Assembly (NCBI RefSeq): GCF_024171535.1
Contig: NZ_JALJZV010000002.1
Location: 186,001 to 250,000, forward strand
From: Flavobacterium sp. HSC-61S13
GTDB lineage: Bacteria > Bacteroidota > Bacteroidia > Flavobacteriales > Flavobacteriaceae
Direction: 5' to 3'
Length of the DNA: 64,000 bases
Of this stretch, positions 38,454 through 47,346 are shown one piece after another. The position numbers and the translations under genes were made by a program. Numbering within the stretch: the first letter of the stretch is position 1; every line of letters starts with the position of its first letter. The notes beneath the pieces are model-generated. The model searched no databases. It worked only from the letters and a program-made list of their open reading frames with translations, and had not been told where the DNA came from.

Positions 38454-39317
38454 TTAACCTAAATACGTTTTTAAAATCTTACTTCTCGAAGTGTGTTTAA
38501 GCCTTCTTATAGCCTTTTCTTTAATCTGACGAACTCTTTCACGAGTCAGGTCAAAAGTCTCACCAATCTCCTCTAAAGTCATTGGATGTTGGTCTCCCAA
38601 TCCAAAATACAAACGAACAACGTCTGCTTCACGAGGTGTCAAAGTTTCCAAGGCTCTTTCGATTTCTGTACGAAGAGATTCATGAATCAATTCTCTATCC
38701 GGATTTGGAGATTCACCAGAACGCAAAACGTCATACAGGTTAGAATCCTCACCCTCCACCAAAGGAGCATCCATCGATAAGTGACGTCCAGAGTTTTTCA
38801 TACTCTCTTTAACATCATTCACAGTCATGTCCAATTCCTTTGCAATCTCTTCTGCAGAAGGTGGGCGCTCATTGGATTGCTCCAACAAAGCATACATCTT
38901 GTTAATTTTATTGATAGAACCAATTTTATTCAATGGTAACCTAACGATTCTAGACTGTTCCGCCAAAGCAGAAAGAATAGATTGTCTAATCCACCAAACA
39001 GCATAAGATATAAATTTGAATCCACGAGTTTCATCGAAACGTTGAGCTGCCTTAATTAATCCTAAATTTCCTTCATTAATCAAATCGGGAAGTGTCAATC
39101 CTTGATTCTGATACTGCTTTGCTACCGATACGACAAATCTTAAATTCGCTTTGGTCAATTTCTCTAAAGCTCGTTGATCACCAGCCTTTATCTTTTGTGC
39201 CAATTCCACTTCTTCATCCGCAGTAATCAAATCTACTTTACCAATTTCTTGCAAGTATTTATCCAACGAAGCTGTCTCTCTATTGGTAACCTGTTTGGTA
39301 ATTTTAAGTTGTCTCAT
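38454..39317 (-). CDS. rpoD: Primary sigma factor RpoD/SigA, short Bacteroidota form
   Basis: The 287 residues contain region 1.2 ([24 protein letters not shown]), region 2 with the core-binding and -10 helices ([36 protein letters not shown]), region 3, and region 4 with the -35 helix-turn-helix ([29 protein letters not shown]). Region 1.1 is absent, as is usual for the housekeeping sigma of Bacteroidota, which reads the TTG / TAnnTTTG promoters seen in this window. The start is the ATG with MRQLKITK, conserved in relatives. A long gene-free stretch lies upstream. Confidence 0.95.
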   Translation of the reverse strand: MRQLKITKQVTNRETASLDKYLQEIGKVDLITADEEVELAQKIKAGDQRALEKLTKANLRFVVSVAKQYQNQGLTLPDLINEGNLGLIKAAQRFDETRGFKFISYAVWWIRQSILSALAEQSRIVRLPLNKIGSINKINKMYALLEQSNERPPSAEEIAKELDMTVNDVKESMKNSGRHLSMDAPLVEGEDSNLYDVLRSGESPNPDRELIHESLRTEIERALETLTPREADVVRLYFGLGDQHPMTLEEIGETFDLTRERVRQIKEKAIRRLKHTSRSKILKTYLG

Positions 39318-40200
39318 TGTATATCGTGTTAATTCTGTTTGTATTATTATCCTGTCCTGTCTATATTATACGCTTATCAGGATCTAAATGTTACAAGTTT
39401 TTTGTATATTAATCATTTTTGGTAAAAAATATTGCCTAAAAAAGCATAAATACCTAAAAATCAATAGTTTGAAATAAATTTATTATGCTTTATTTTCCAT
39501 CTCATCCTTTTAACGATATATAAGCCGCCTTTAGATAACAGTCTATACTATAATCTTATTCTCACATCCAAGGCGTTTGACTCATCTCACCCAGTCTACA
39601 CACTTACCCTATCATCACATCCTATGCTTTCTGATTAATCCAACTTTTAAGTATCTTCGCCTTTGAACTACATTATATTACAACTGATCCACTTCCAGCA
39701 CCCCTTATAATTCTCCCTGTACAGTTCTTAGCAAAAAACTTACTAAAGCAGTTAAAAAACGACCATCATTATATATGCTCCAACCGAAAAACGACTGGAT
39801 CAAATTTTGAGTTTACTAAATAGTTTTGAAAATAACAGCTTGACTCTAAATGAAATCAAGACAAAAGTCTTCTTGATGAATTGAGTTCAATTCTCTCAAA
39901 AAAACGGTTAGCATTATGCAAAAAAAACAGTTAAGATGCACTGCCAACTGTAGCACATTATCAAATATAGAAAAAAAAAGCCTCTTTCGCAAATTTTTTA
40001 AAAACCAATGCACTAACAAACAACAAGTTACCGTCATAAAAACAACTTTTCTTGTATCAAAAAAAGTAATCATTGAGAAAACAGGAAAGAATTCCCTTAA
40101 ATAATGACAGTAATTGAAAAATCATATTTCAACAACAAATCCTAATTATCCATTGTATTTACAAATAAAAACCAAAGGACAACGGTTCTTTTAAAAATGA
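39318..40200. other. Long gene-free region upstream of rpoD
   Basis: About 880 bases. Short frames exist on both strands (for example 39916-40104), but their translations have no signal, domain or protein-like composition. I see a -7-like TATCTTCG at 39652-39659 reading right and a 7-base inverted repeat at 39855-39877. The part next to rpoD must contain its promoter and leader. No tRNA, RNase P or tmRNA signature is visible. An unrecognised small RNA is possible but not shown. Confidence 0.5.
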
Positions 40201-40227
40201 AAAAGGCCGCGAAATTCGCGGCCTTTT
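40201..40227 (-). terminator. pnp terminator
   Basis: AAAAGGCCGCG and CGCGGCCTTTT form a GC-rich stem with an AT loop, nine bases past the pnp stop, ending in T in the leftward sense. Confidence 0.9.
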
Positions 40228-40236
40228 CTATTTTGA

Positions 40237-42408
40237 TTACTCTTTCTTATCAGTTGGAGCATCCTTTTTCTCTTCTCTAGGTTTGTCCTCTCGTGGAGGT
40301 CTAGGCATTAAAGCCTTTCTAGATACTTTTTCTTTTCTTGTTTTCGGATCAACTCCTAGGTATTTCACTTCAAATACATCTCCCATTTTCACAACGTCAG
40401 ATACATTTTCTGTTCTTTCCCAAGCCAATTCTGAAACGTGAAGCAACACTTCATTTCCTGGTGCTTGCGCATATTCAACCACAGCTCCGAAATCCAACAT
40501 TTTGATTACCTTTACTGTATAACTTTCACCCAATTGTGGTTTAAAAGTGATCGATTGAATTTTTGCTAATACCGCTTTGATTCCCTCTGGATCAGTACCT
40601 AAGATTTCAATAACTCCCTGTTCATCCACTTCGTTAATAACGATGGTTGTTCCAGTAGCTTTTTGCAACTCTTGGATCACTTTTCCACCAGGTCCGATTA
40701 AGGCTCCAATGAAGTTTCCAGGAATTGTTCTAGTAATAATTTTAGGAGCATACGCTTTAACATCTTCTTTTGGAGCTGCTAAAACATCAGTTATTTTACC
40801 AAGGATATGCAAACGACCATCACGAGCTTGAGCCAAAGCTGCCTCCATAATGTTATAAGCCAATCCTTTGATTTTGATATCCATTTGACAAGCAGTGATT
40901 CCATCAGCAGTACCGGTTACCTTAAAGTCCATATCTCCTAAGTGATCTTCATCACCAAGAATATCAGACAATACAGCAAAACGCTCTCCATCCGTAATCA
41001 ATCCCATCGCAATACCAGAAACCGGTTTGATCATTTGAATACCCGCATCCATTAACGCTAATGTACCAGCACATACGGTAGCCATCGAAGAAGAACCATT
41101 AGATTCTAATACTTCTGACACCACACGAATTGTATATGGACAGTCCAATGGAATCATGTTTTTCAAAGCACGTTGTGCCAAGTTTCCATGACCTACCTCT
41201 CTTCTAGACGTTCCTCTTAATGGTTTTGCTTCACCAGTTGAGAAAGGAGGGAAATTATAGTGTAGGTAAAAACGCTCTTCTCCTTGTTGAGAAGGTGCAT
41301 CAATTTGGTTAGCTTCTCTAGATGTACCTAAAGTAGCCGTAGCCAAAGCTTGAGTTTCCCCACGTGTAAACAATGCCGATCCGTGAACAGAAGGCAAATA
41401 ATCTACTTCCGCCCAGATTGGTCTGATTTCAGTCGTTTTTCTTCCATCCAAACGCGTTCCCAAATCCAAGGTTACGTTACGAACAGCTTCTTTATTTGTT
41501 TTGTGAAAATATTTAGAAACCAAGTCTCCATTTTCAGCTAATTCTTCTTCAGTAAACAAAGCTTTAACCTCTTCTTTGATAGCTTCAAATGCAGCGGTAC
41601 GCTCTTGTTTTGCTGTACCTTGTTTGGCAACAGCATAAATTTTGTCGTAAGACGCGGCTTTAACTTTTTCAAAGATAGCCTCATCTTGTTTTTCTTCTTC
41701 GTAAGTTCTGACTTCTTTTTTACCAAAAGCAGCAACTACACGTTCTTGAGCTTCAATTTGAATTTTGATCGCTTCGTGAGCAAATTTAATAGCTTCCACC
41801 ATTTCTGCTTCAGAGATCTCTTTCATTTCTCCTTCAACCATAGCAATAGAGTCTTTAGATGCTCCAATCATCATATCGATGTCAGATTGCTCTAATTGTT
41901 CTCTACTAGGATTGATGATTAAATTTCCATCTATGCGTGCAACACGAACTTCAGAAATTAATGTAGAGAAAGGAATGTCTGACAAAGCCAAAGCAGCCGA
42001 AGCAGCTAAACCAGCTAATGCATCAGGCATAACACTTTCGTCGTGTGACATCAATTGAATCATCACTTGTGTTTCCGCGTGATAATCACTCGGGAACAAT
42101 GGACGCAAAACCCTATCAACCAATCTCATAGTAAGTACTTCACTATCACTTGGACGTGCTTCACGTTTGAAAAATCCACCAGGAAAACGTCCTGCGGCTG
42201 CAAATTTTTCACGATAGTCTACCGTTAATGGTAGGAAATCAATACCTGGGCTTGCTTTTCTTGCTGATACTACAGTAGCAAGTAACATGGCATTACCCAT
42301 TTGTACTACTACAGATCCATCTGCCTGTTTTGCTAATTTTCCTGTTTCGATCGAAATGGTTCTACCATCTCCAAGATCGATAATTTCTTTAGTAACCTTA
42401 GGAATCAT
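40237..42408 (-). CDS. pnp: Polyribonucleotide nucleotidyltransferase (PNPase)
   Basis: Phosphorolytic 3'-5' exoribonuclease of RNA decay. The 723 residues have two RNase PH domains (first with [18 protein letters not shown]; second with [20 protein letters not shown]), a helical domain between, a KH domain ([19 protein letters not shown]) and an S1 domain ([20 protein letters not shown]). A charged Lys/Glu tail ([11 protein letters not shown]) closes the protein. It lies 176 bases downstream of rpsO on the same strand, the classical order, but a terminator lies between. The leader has an unusual CA-rich tract. Confidence 0.98.
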   Translation of the reverse strand: MIPKVTKEIIDLGDGRTISIETGKLAKQADGSVVVQMGNAMLLATVVSARKASPGIDFLPLTVDYREKFAAAGRFPGGFFKREARPSDSEVLTMRLVDRVLRPLFPSDYHAETQVMIQLMSHDESVMPDALAGLAASAALALSDIPFSTLISEVRVARIDGNLIINPSREQLEQSDIDMMIGASKDSIAMVEGEMKEISEAEMVEAIKFAHEAIKIQIEAQERVVAAFGKKEVRTYEEEKQDEAIFEKVKAASYDKIYAVAKQGTAKQERTAAFEAIKEEVKALFTEEELAENGDLVSKYFHKTNKEAVRNVTLDLGTRLDGRKTTEIRPIWAEVDYLPSVHGSALFTRGETQALATATLGTSREANQIDAPSQQGEERFYLHYNFPPFSTGEAKPLRGTSRREVGHGNLAQRALKNMIPLDCPYTIRVVSEVLESNGSSSMATVCAGTLALMDAGIQMIKPVSGIAMGLITDGERFAVLSDILGDEDHLGDMDFKVTGTADGITACQMDIKIKGLAYNIMEAALAQARDGRLHILGKITDVLAAPKEDVKAYAPKIITRTIPGNFIGALIGPGGKVIQELQKATGTTIVINEVDEQGVIEILGTDPEGIKAVLAKIQSITFKPQLGESYTVKVIKMLDFGAVVEYAQAPGNEVLLHVSELAWERTENVSDVVKMGDVFEVKYLGVDPKTRKEKVSRKALMPRPPREDKPREEKKDAPTDKKE

Positions 42409-42464
42409 AAATAATTAATTCTTTATTAAACAAAGGGTTTCTCGTCTTCTCCAAATAAGACAGA

Positions 42465-42499
42465 GTGGGTGTTGTGTGTGTGTTGTTGTGTGTGTAGTT
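42465..42499 (-). repeat. CA-repeat tract in the pnp leader
   Basis: Read in the direction of pnp transcription, this 35-base stretch consists of CA dinucleotides with a few AAC steps and contains no G at all. It begins about 90 bases before the pnp start codon. Low-complexity tracts of this kind stay single-stranded in RNA and are prone to slippage in DNA. No similar tract occurs elsewhere in the window. Confidence 0.8.
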
Positions 42500-42550
42500 A
42501 TAATGACCCAATGAAAAACCAAACTTTTTTTAACGCGGAAGGTAAAAAAT

Positions 42551-42575
42551 AAAAAGAGGCGCGCAGGCACCTCTT
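42551..42575 (-). terminator. rpsO terminator or attenuator before pnp
   Basis: Read leftward, AGAGGTGC pairs with GCGCCTCT (one G/U pair) around a 4-base loop, followed by five T. It lies 10 bases past the rpsO stop. If leaky, it would let rpsO transcripts continue into pnp. Confidence 0.75.
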
Positions 42576-42584
42576 CTATATTGA

Positions 42585-42854
42585 CTATTTTCTAATACCC
42601 AATTCTTTAATGATCTCACGATATCTATTGATCTCCGTTTTCTTTAAGTAATCAAGAAGTCTTCTTCTCTTTCCTACTAATAAAACTAGAGAACGCTCTG
42701 TATTATAATCATGACGATTTTTTTTCAAGTGTTCCGTTAGATGTGAAATTCTGAATGTAAACAAAGCAATTTGTCCTTCTGAAGAACCAGTATTCTTTGC
42801 ATTACCTCCGTGTTTTGTAAAGAGCTCCTCTTTAGTTTCTTTTGTTAAATACAT
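42585..42854 (-). CDS. rpsO: 30S ribosomal protein S15
   Basis: The 89-residue S15 binds 16S rRNA in the platform of the small subunit. The sequence has GSSEGQIALFTFRISHLTEHL and the C-terminal RRRLLDYLKKTE block. I set the start at 42854 (MYLTKETKEE), which gives the normal length. An in-frame ATG at 42908 would add 18 residues, but it sits five bases from a -7 promoter box, where transcription should start. It is located upstream of pnp, as in many bacteria. Confidence 0.96.
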   Translation of the reverse strand: MYLTKETKEELFTKHGGNAKNTGSSEGQIALFTFRISHLTEHLKKNRHDYNTERSLVLLVGKRRRLLDYLKKTEINRYREIIKELGIRK

Positions 42855-42912
42855 GCCAATATTATTTAAATGATTATTATGTAGTGAATTATATTGATTA
42901 CAATTCAATGGG

Positions 42913-42920
42913 CAAAGGTA
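42913..42920 (-). promoter_or_regulatory. rpsO promoter, -7 element
   Basis: Read leftward the site is TACCTTTG, an exact -7 match, 58 bases before the S15 start codon. The -33 position is only a partial match. It decides the rpsO start codon, because it places the upstream ATG at about the transcription start. Confidence 0.55.
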
Positions 42921-43013
42921 AATTTATTTTTGACATTTAACTAACAGAATTTCCATTTTTTTATCAACTCTTAAAGTCACCGTATTTCACTGAAGCTCAA
43001 AACCTTTCTTAAT

Positions 43014-43472
43014 CTATATAAACAATACAGAAACCATGGCATTAATCTCTTCCAAGAACTTTTGATCGTCGGCAGTAAAAGCCCCTCGCACATTGGAATC
43101 AATATCAATTTGTCCGATATTTCTTCCTTCGACAAACAACGGAACCACAATTTCTGCTTTCACATGAATATTACAAGAAATATAATTGTCTTGCGCCGTG
43201 ACATCTTCTACTAAAAAGGTTTTGTTAGAAACAGCAACTTGTCCACATATCCCCTTTCCAAAAGGAATAACCGTATGATCGGTCGCTTCTCCTGCATAGG
43301 GACCCAACACCAATTCTTGGCGTTCCTGGTTTGCAAAATAATAGCCAACCCAATCGTAATAATCTATAGTGTCGTGCAGCAAATGACAAATTCTCAATAA
43401 TTTATCTTCACACAACCAAGTTCCGTGATTAACAATATCGTAAACCTTTATTTTCAGCGCTTCGTAGTCCAT
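43014..43472 (-). CDS. GAF domain protein, probable free methionine-(R)-sulfoxide reductase
   Basis: The 152 residues are one GAF domain. The closest match I recognise is fRMsr (E. coli YebR/MsrC), which reduces free methionine-R-sulfoxide using cysteines in the GAF pocket. The pattern FGKGICGQVAV, the ISCN block and IGQIDIDSN fit. The Cys76-Cys100 spacing of 24 equals that of the E. coli Cys94-Cys118 pair. The first of the three E. coli cysteines (Cys84) has no counterpart: the position reads HTVIP. It may use a two-Cys mechanism or be a plain GAF protein. The gene is divergent from the exosortase gene. Confidence 0.75.
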   Translation of the reverse strand: MDYEALKIKVYDIVNHGTWLCEDKLLRICHLLHDTIDYYDWVGYYFANQERQELVLGPYAGEATDHTVIPFGKGICGQVAVSNKTFLVEDVTAQDNYISCNIHVKAEIVVPLFVEGRNIGQIDIDSNVRGAFTADDQKFLEEINAMVSVLFI

Positions 43473-43518
43473 GTCTTTTTATTTACAAATATATTAGAAA
43501 TCGATTCCATAAAATACC

Positions 43519-43526
43519 TATTTTTG
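43519..43526 (+). promoter_or_regulatory. xrtF promoter, -7 element
   Basis: TATTTTTG is an exact match to TAnnTTTG, 22 bases before the xrtF start. The -33 position has TTA instead of TTG, with a 22-base spacer. Confidence 0.5.
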
Positions 43527-43548
43527 TTAAAAAACAACCCGCGTTTTT

Positions 43549-44073
43549 ATGAAGCAATACCAACCGTTTCTATTATTCATCACGAAATTTTTCGGCTCAT
43601 ATATCGCGCTTACCTTAGCCTACAAAGCCTACCTCTCAAAATTTGATTTACAGGCCAACGAAATAGACGGCATAACCAAGATGGTTTCGACCCAAGTTGT
43701 GCGCACTTCCAGACTATTCAACCAAAATGTTGAAATCATTAAAAGCAACTCCGAAGCAGCATATAAAGTATTATTTAATGACCAATTTGTTGCTCGGATC
43801 ATCGAAGGATGCAACAGCATCAGTGTACTTTTACTTTTTACTTCATTTATTATCGCTTTTTCATCCTCATGGCTTAAAACCAGCGCTTACATCATCATTG
43901 GTAGTTTCACCCTCTATGTTTTGAATATCCTTAGAATTGATTGGTTTATCTGGGCGTTATACCACTACCCAGAACAACAACAACTCTTACACGACATTGT
44001 CTTTCCGCTACTTATATACGGATTGGTATTACTACTTTGGTTGGCATGGATTTTTAAATTCTCGAAGAAATGA
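43549..44073 (+). CDS. xrtF: Exosortase family protein XrtF
   Basis: Integral membrane cysteine transpeptidase-like enzyme that processes proteins carrying a C-terminal sorting signal. The 174 residues are largely hydrophobic, with about four to five helices. The exosortase/archaeosortase triad is visible: Cys88 in EGCNSISV, Arg129 in LNILRIDW and His148 in LLHDIVFP. This is the short flavobacterial XrtF type. Its stop overlaps the next gene (ATGA), which encodes the usual XrtF companion. No protein with an obvious sorting tail is in this window, so substrates must be elsewhere. Confidence 0.9.
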   Translation: MKQYQPFLLFITKFFGSYIALTLAYKAYLSKFDLQANEIDGITKMVSTQVVRTSRLFNQNVEIIKSNSEAAYKVLFNDQFVARIIEGCNSISVLLLFTSFIIAFSSSWLKTSAYIIIGSFTLYVLNILRIDWFIWALYHYPEQQQLLHDIVFPLLIYGLVLLLWLAWIFKFSKK

Positions 44074-44531
44074 AAAAGAACTTTCCATTGTTGTTCATTC
44101 GCATCTTAGGAACCCTACTTTGCATCGCATTGTTAGCACTAGTTCGATTCTACGAAACCCATTTGTTCTATGATCCTTTCTTATTGTATTTCAAAAGCGA
44201 TTTCCAAAAACTCCCTCTACCAGATCTCAATCCCATTAAACTATTGATTTCTTATATATTCAGATACAGCATCAATAGCATAATCTCGCTTGGCATCATC
44301 TATTTATGTCTATATGATCGATCCCTGATTCGATTTAGCGCATGGATGTACTTGATTTTATTAATTATTCTGCTGACCCTTTTCAGCTTGTTCTTATTTG
44401 CTTTTCAGCAACCGGACAATATGTTGCTGTTTTACGTTCGTCGTTTAATCATTCAACCGGTTTTTTTACTTTTATTTTTAGCCGGATTTATGTATCAAAA
44501 TCATTCCAAAACCTCCAAAAGAATAAATTAA
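44070..44531 (+). CDS. Exosortase F-associated membrane protein
   Basis: This 153-residue, very hydrophobic protein has four predicted helices (about 7-25, 60-85, 90-113 and 120-143) and a short polar C-terminus. It overlaps the xrtF stop by four bases. A protein of this size and composition directly after xrtF is the known exosortase F-associated family in Flavobacteria. Its function is unknown. The motif NSIISLGIIYLCLYDRSLIRF in the middle is the best conserved-looking part. A role in presenting substrates to XrtF is a guess. Confidence 0.82.
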   Translation: MKKNFPLLFIRILGTLLCIALLALVRFYETHLFYDPFLLYFKSDFQKLPLPDLNPIKLLISYIFRYSINSIISLGIIYLCLYDRSLIRFSAWMYLILLIILLTLFSLFLFAFQQPDNMLLFYVRRLIIQPVFLLLFLAGFMYQNHSKTSKRIN

Positions 44532-44565
44532 TTCATTTTTAACAAGGTAAAACCGAAATATTTAA

Positions 44566-44573
44566 TATTTTTG
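44566..44573 (+). promoter_or_regulatory. -7 element directly before the HYC_CC_PP gene
   Basis: TATTTTTG matches TAnnTTTG exactly and ends only four bases before the ATG at 44578. If used, transcription would start at or next to the start codon and give a nearly leaderless mRNA. No TTG is found at -33. Confidence 0.4.
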
Positions 44574-44577
44574 TAGT

Positions 44578-45003
44578 ATGTATAACAAAAAATGGATCTC
44601 GTATTTATTCCTGTTTTCCCTATTGTTCTCCAATATAGGGCTGGCATATAATATCCATTCTTGTCGTGGCAATATTGAAAAAATTTCGTTAGCCTACACC
44701 AAGCATCACGAGGATTCGTCATGTAAAATGGGCTCCGAGGATTCTTGTTGTTCCATCCCAGAAGTCAAAAAGAAAAACGATTGCTGTAAAGACGATGTAG
44801 TCACTCAGCAACCTACAGATAAGAATCTAGTCAAAACTTTTTTGGTTCAATGGGATCACTTTATCCTTCCTGCTTCATGGAACTCTCTAGATTCATTAGC
44901 CTACATTCCACAAGAGGAGTTGCCGATGGAATTGCTTTTCTACTGTGATTCACACGCTCCACCGCTCTTTAAATTATATTGTCAGTATATTTTCTACGCC
45001 TAA
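44578..45003 (+). CDS. HYC_CC_PP family protein, Cys-rich and exported
   Basis: The 141 residues comprise a hydrophobic signal segment (about 6-23) and then a Cys-rich region with HSCRG, SSCK, SCCSI and DCCKDD. The C-terminus has HAPPLFKLYCQYIFYA. These spaced Cys pairs and the closing PP block fit the HYC_CC_PP family, named for those motifs and found next to TonB receptors in Bacteroidota. The His and Cys content suggests metal binding, likely copper, but this is inferred. It lies 61 bases before the receptor and probably shares its transcript. Confidence 0.8.
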   Translation: MYNKKWISYLFLFSLLFSNIGLAYNIHSCRGNIEKISLAYTKHHEDSSCKMGSEDSCCSIPEVKKKNDCCKDDVVTQQPTDKNLVKTFLVQWDHFILPASWNSLDSLAYIPQEELPMELLFYCDSHAPPLFKLYCQYIFYA

Positions 45004-45064
45004 TATCAATGTCTATTTTTTTGTTGCCACAAGCGATTTAAATTCACATTAATATTAAATTTCA

Positions 45065-47326
45065 ATGAAACACATTATTACCGTATTATTATGTGCCGTT
45101 GCCCCAACCTTATGGGCACAGGAACAAATAACTGGAAGAGTAGTTGACGAAAACAATCAACCGATATGGAGCGCTTCTGTATATTGGGTAAACACGTCAA
45201 TTGGCACTACCACAGATGAGAAAGGACATTTTACATTACCACATCCAAACAGCAATCAACAACTAAAGATTAGTTTTGTAGGATATAAAGATCAACTGAT
45301 CAACCTGGATTCAGCGAAGGAACTAAAAATCAAATTAGAACTAGACACTCAATTAGCAGAAGTGATCGTCAACACCAAACAGCGCAACACTCAGCGCTCT
45401 ATTAAAGGAACCTCGAATACCATCACTATGAATAGTGGGGAACTATTAAAAGCGGCTTGTTGTAATATTTCAGAAGCTTTTGAAACCAATCCGGCCATTG
45501 ATGTCAACTTCTCAGATGCCATTACCGGTACCAAGCAGATCAAAATGTTGGGATTGAGTAGCCCCTATATCCTCATTGCTGAAGAAAACATCCCGTCTGT
45601 CCGAGGAGCATCTCAAGCTTATGGCTTGACATTTACTCCGGGCACTTGGGTCGAAAGCATACAAGTAACCAAAGGCGCCGGGAGTGTTGTTAACGGCTTT
45701 GAAAGTATTTCGGGACAAATCAATACCGAACTGATCAAACCGATGAACGATATCCCCATGTTCATCAACCTCTACGGGTCCTCAGAAGGAAGGTTTGAAG
45801 CCAATGTACACGCTAATAAAAAGGTGTCCGACAAATGGAGTACCTCGCTATTTCTTCACGGAAATGCAAGAAAAACCAAAAACGACATGAATCATGATGG
45901 TTTTCTAGACAATCCATTAGGAGATCAAATCAACGTGATGAATCGTTGGCAATACACCAATCTCGAAAAAGGCTGGATCAGTTTTTTAACTTGGCGCTAC
46001 ATGAAGGACAACAAACAGTCCGGAGAATTTAAGTACGACAAAAGCAAACACCGAATCACCAGCATCACCGACAAGTTTGCAAAAAATTACTGGGGATCCG
46101 AAGTCAATACAGAGAAATTCGATATTTCGTCCAAACTTGGCTATGTATTTCCCGAAATGCCGTTTCAAAGTGTCGGATTACAAATGTCTTACAACTATCA
46201 CAAACAAGACTCCTATTTCGGACTTAATCAATACGACATTAAGCACAACAGTATCTATTCTAATTTAATTTTCAGCTCCATTATCAACAACACCCTAAAT
46301 AAATTTTCTACGGGTGTTAGTTTTACTTTAGATAAATACGACGAAGAATTAGCGCTTCCTGTAGCGACAAGCTACAACAGAATCGACAACTCAGTAGGTA
46401 CGTTTTTCGAATATACGTATGACAATACAGAAAACTTTAGCTTTGTAACCGGCCTACGTTTTGACGTACACAATAGAATGGGCGCGTTTTTTACTCCCCG
46501 ATTTCACTTGAGATACAATCCATGGGAAGAGGCAGTTGTCCGTCTATCGGCAGGTAGAGGGAAACGATTGGCCAATATTTTTGCCGAAAATCAAAATTTA
46601 TTTGCCAGTAATCGCGAATTTTTAATCACTAATGCAGGTGGAAATATTTATGGCTTAGATCCAGAAATCGCTTGGAACTATGGTTTAAGTCTTTCGCAGG
46701 GATTCAACCTATTTGACAGAAAAGGTGATGTAACGGTAGATTTCTATAGAACTGATTTTGAAAATCAAATCATCGTAGATATCGATCAAAGTTCCCACCA
46801 AGTCAATTTCTATAACCTTGAAGGAAGCTCCTATGCCAACAGCTTACAATTGGATGTCAATTACAATCTGGCTCGTAGTTTTAACTTGAGAGCAGCCTAT
46901 AAATATTACGACATACAAACCGATTATAAAGCGGGAAAACAAGAACGCCCCCTACAAGCGAAACATCGTTTTTTTGCCAATTTAGAGTTTGAAACAGAAT
47001 TAAACCAAAATCAAGGTAACTGGAAATTTGATTTCACTTATAATTGGATGGGTAAACAACGCCTACCCAACACAGCTGACAATTTACCACAAAACAGATT
47101 ACCTAAGTATTCCAACCCGTTCTCCACCATGAATGCACAAGTTACGAAGGTCTTTAGTACGCGCTTTGAAGTTTATGCTGGCGGTGAGAACATTGGTAAC
47201 TACAGACAAGGACGCGTGATTTTAGGCGCCAACGACCCATTTGGCAAAGACTTTGATAGTTCAATCACCTATGCCCCAATATTTGGACAAATGTATTATG
47301 CCGGATTAAGATATAAATTAGAATAA
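45065..47326 (+). CDS. TonB-dependent receptor, probable copper-related
   Basis: Outer-membrane importer energised by TonB. The 753 residues contain a signal peptide (ends LWAQ), a carboxypeptidase-like beta domain (about 20-95), a plug domain (about 115-225) and a 22-strand-type barrel ending in an aromatic-rich strand (MYYAGLRYKLE). The plug carries an unusual Cys pair, AACCN (Cys132-Cys133), and GAGSVVNGFESISGQIN, typical of the receptor subgroup found with Cys-rich and HMA partners. Gene context, with a HYC_CC_PP protein before and an HMA protein after, points to copper or another soft metal. The ligand is not proven. Confidence 0.88.
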   Translation: MKHIITVLLCAVAPTLWAQEQITGRVVDENNQPIWSASVYWVNTSIGTTTDEKGHFTLPHPNSNQQLKISFVGYKDQLINLDSAKELKIKLELDTQLAEVIVNTKQRNTQRSIKGTSNTITMNSGELLKAACCNISEAFETNPAIDVNFSDAITGTKQIKMLGLSSPYILIAEENIPSVRGASQAYGLTFTPGTWVESIQVTKGAGSVVNGFESISGQINTELIKPMNDIPMFINLYGSSEGRFEANVHANKKVSDKWSTSLFLHGNARKTKNDMNHDGFLDNPLGDQINVMNRWQYTNLEKGWISFLTWRYMKDNKQSGEFKYDKSKHRITSITDKFAKNYWGSEVNTEKFDISSKLGYVFPEMPFQSVGLQMSYNYHKQDSYFGLNQYDIKHNSIYSNLIFSSIINNTLNKFSTGVSFTLDKYDEELALPVATSYNRIDNSVGTFFEYTYDNTENFSFVTGLRFDVHNRMGAFFTPRFHLRYNPWEEAVVRLSAGRGKRLANIFAENQNLFASNREFLITNAGGNIYGLDPEIAWNYGLSLSQGFNLFDRKGDVTVDFYRTDFENQIIVDIDQSSHQVNFYNLEGSSYANSLQLDVNYNLARSFNLRAAYKYYDIQTDYKAGKQERPLQAKHRFFANLEFETELNQNQGNWKFDFTYNWMGKQRLPNTADNLPQNRLPKYSNPFSTMNAQVTKVFSTRFEVYAGGENIGNYRQGRVILGANDPFGKDFDSSITYAPIFGQMYYAGLRYKLE

Positions 47327-47346
47327 TTTTTAAAACCCCTTTTATT

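Noticed and set aside
39846-40073. 75-codon leftward frame in the same spacer
   Set aside because: It is the antisense of the previous frame, Phe/Leu rich by composition, with no helix pattern typical of a membrane protein and no initiation context.
39916-40104. 62-codon rightward frame in the spacer upstream of rpoD
   Set aside because: Lys/Thr/Asn composition is what AT-rich spacer gives by chance, with no promoter, partner gene or motif.
42551-42575. RNase III-type autoregulatory stem of pnp
   Set aside because: The hairpin is short and followed by Ts, as in a terminator; a long double-stranded leader like that of E. coli pnp is not present.
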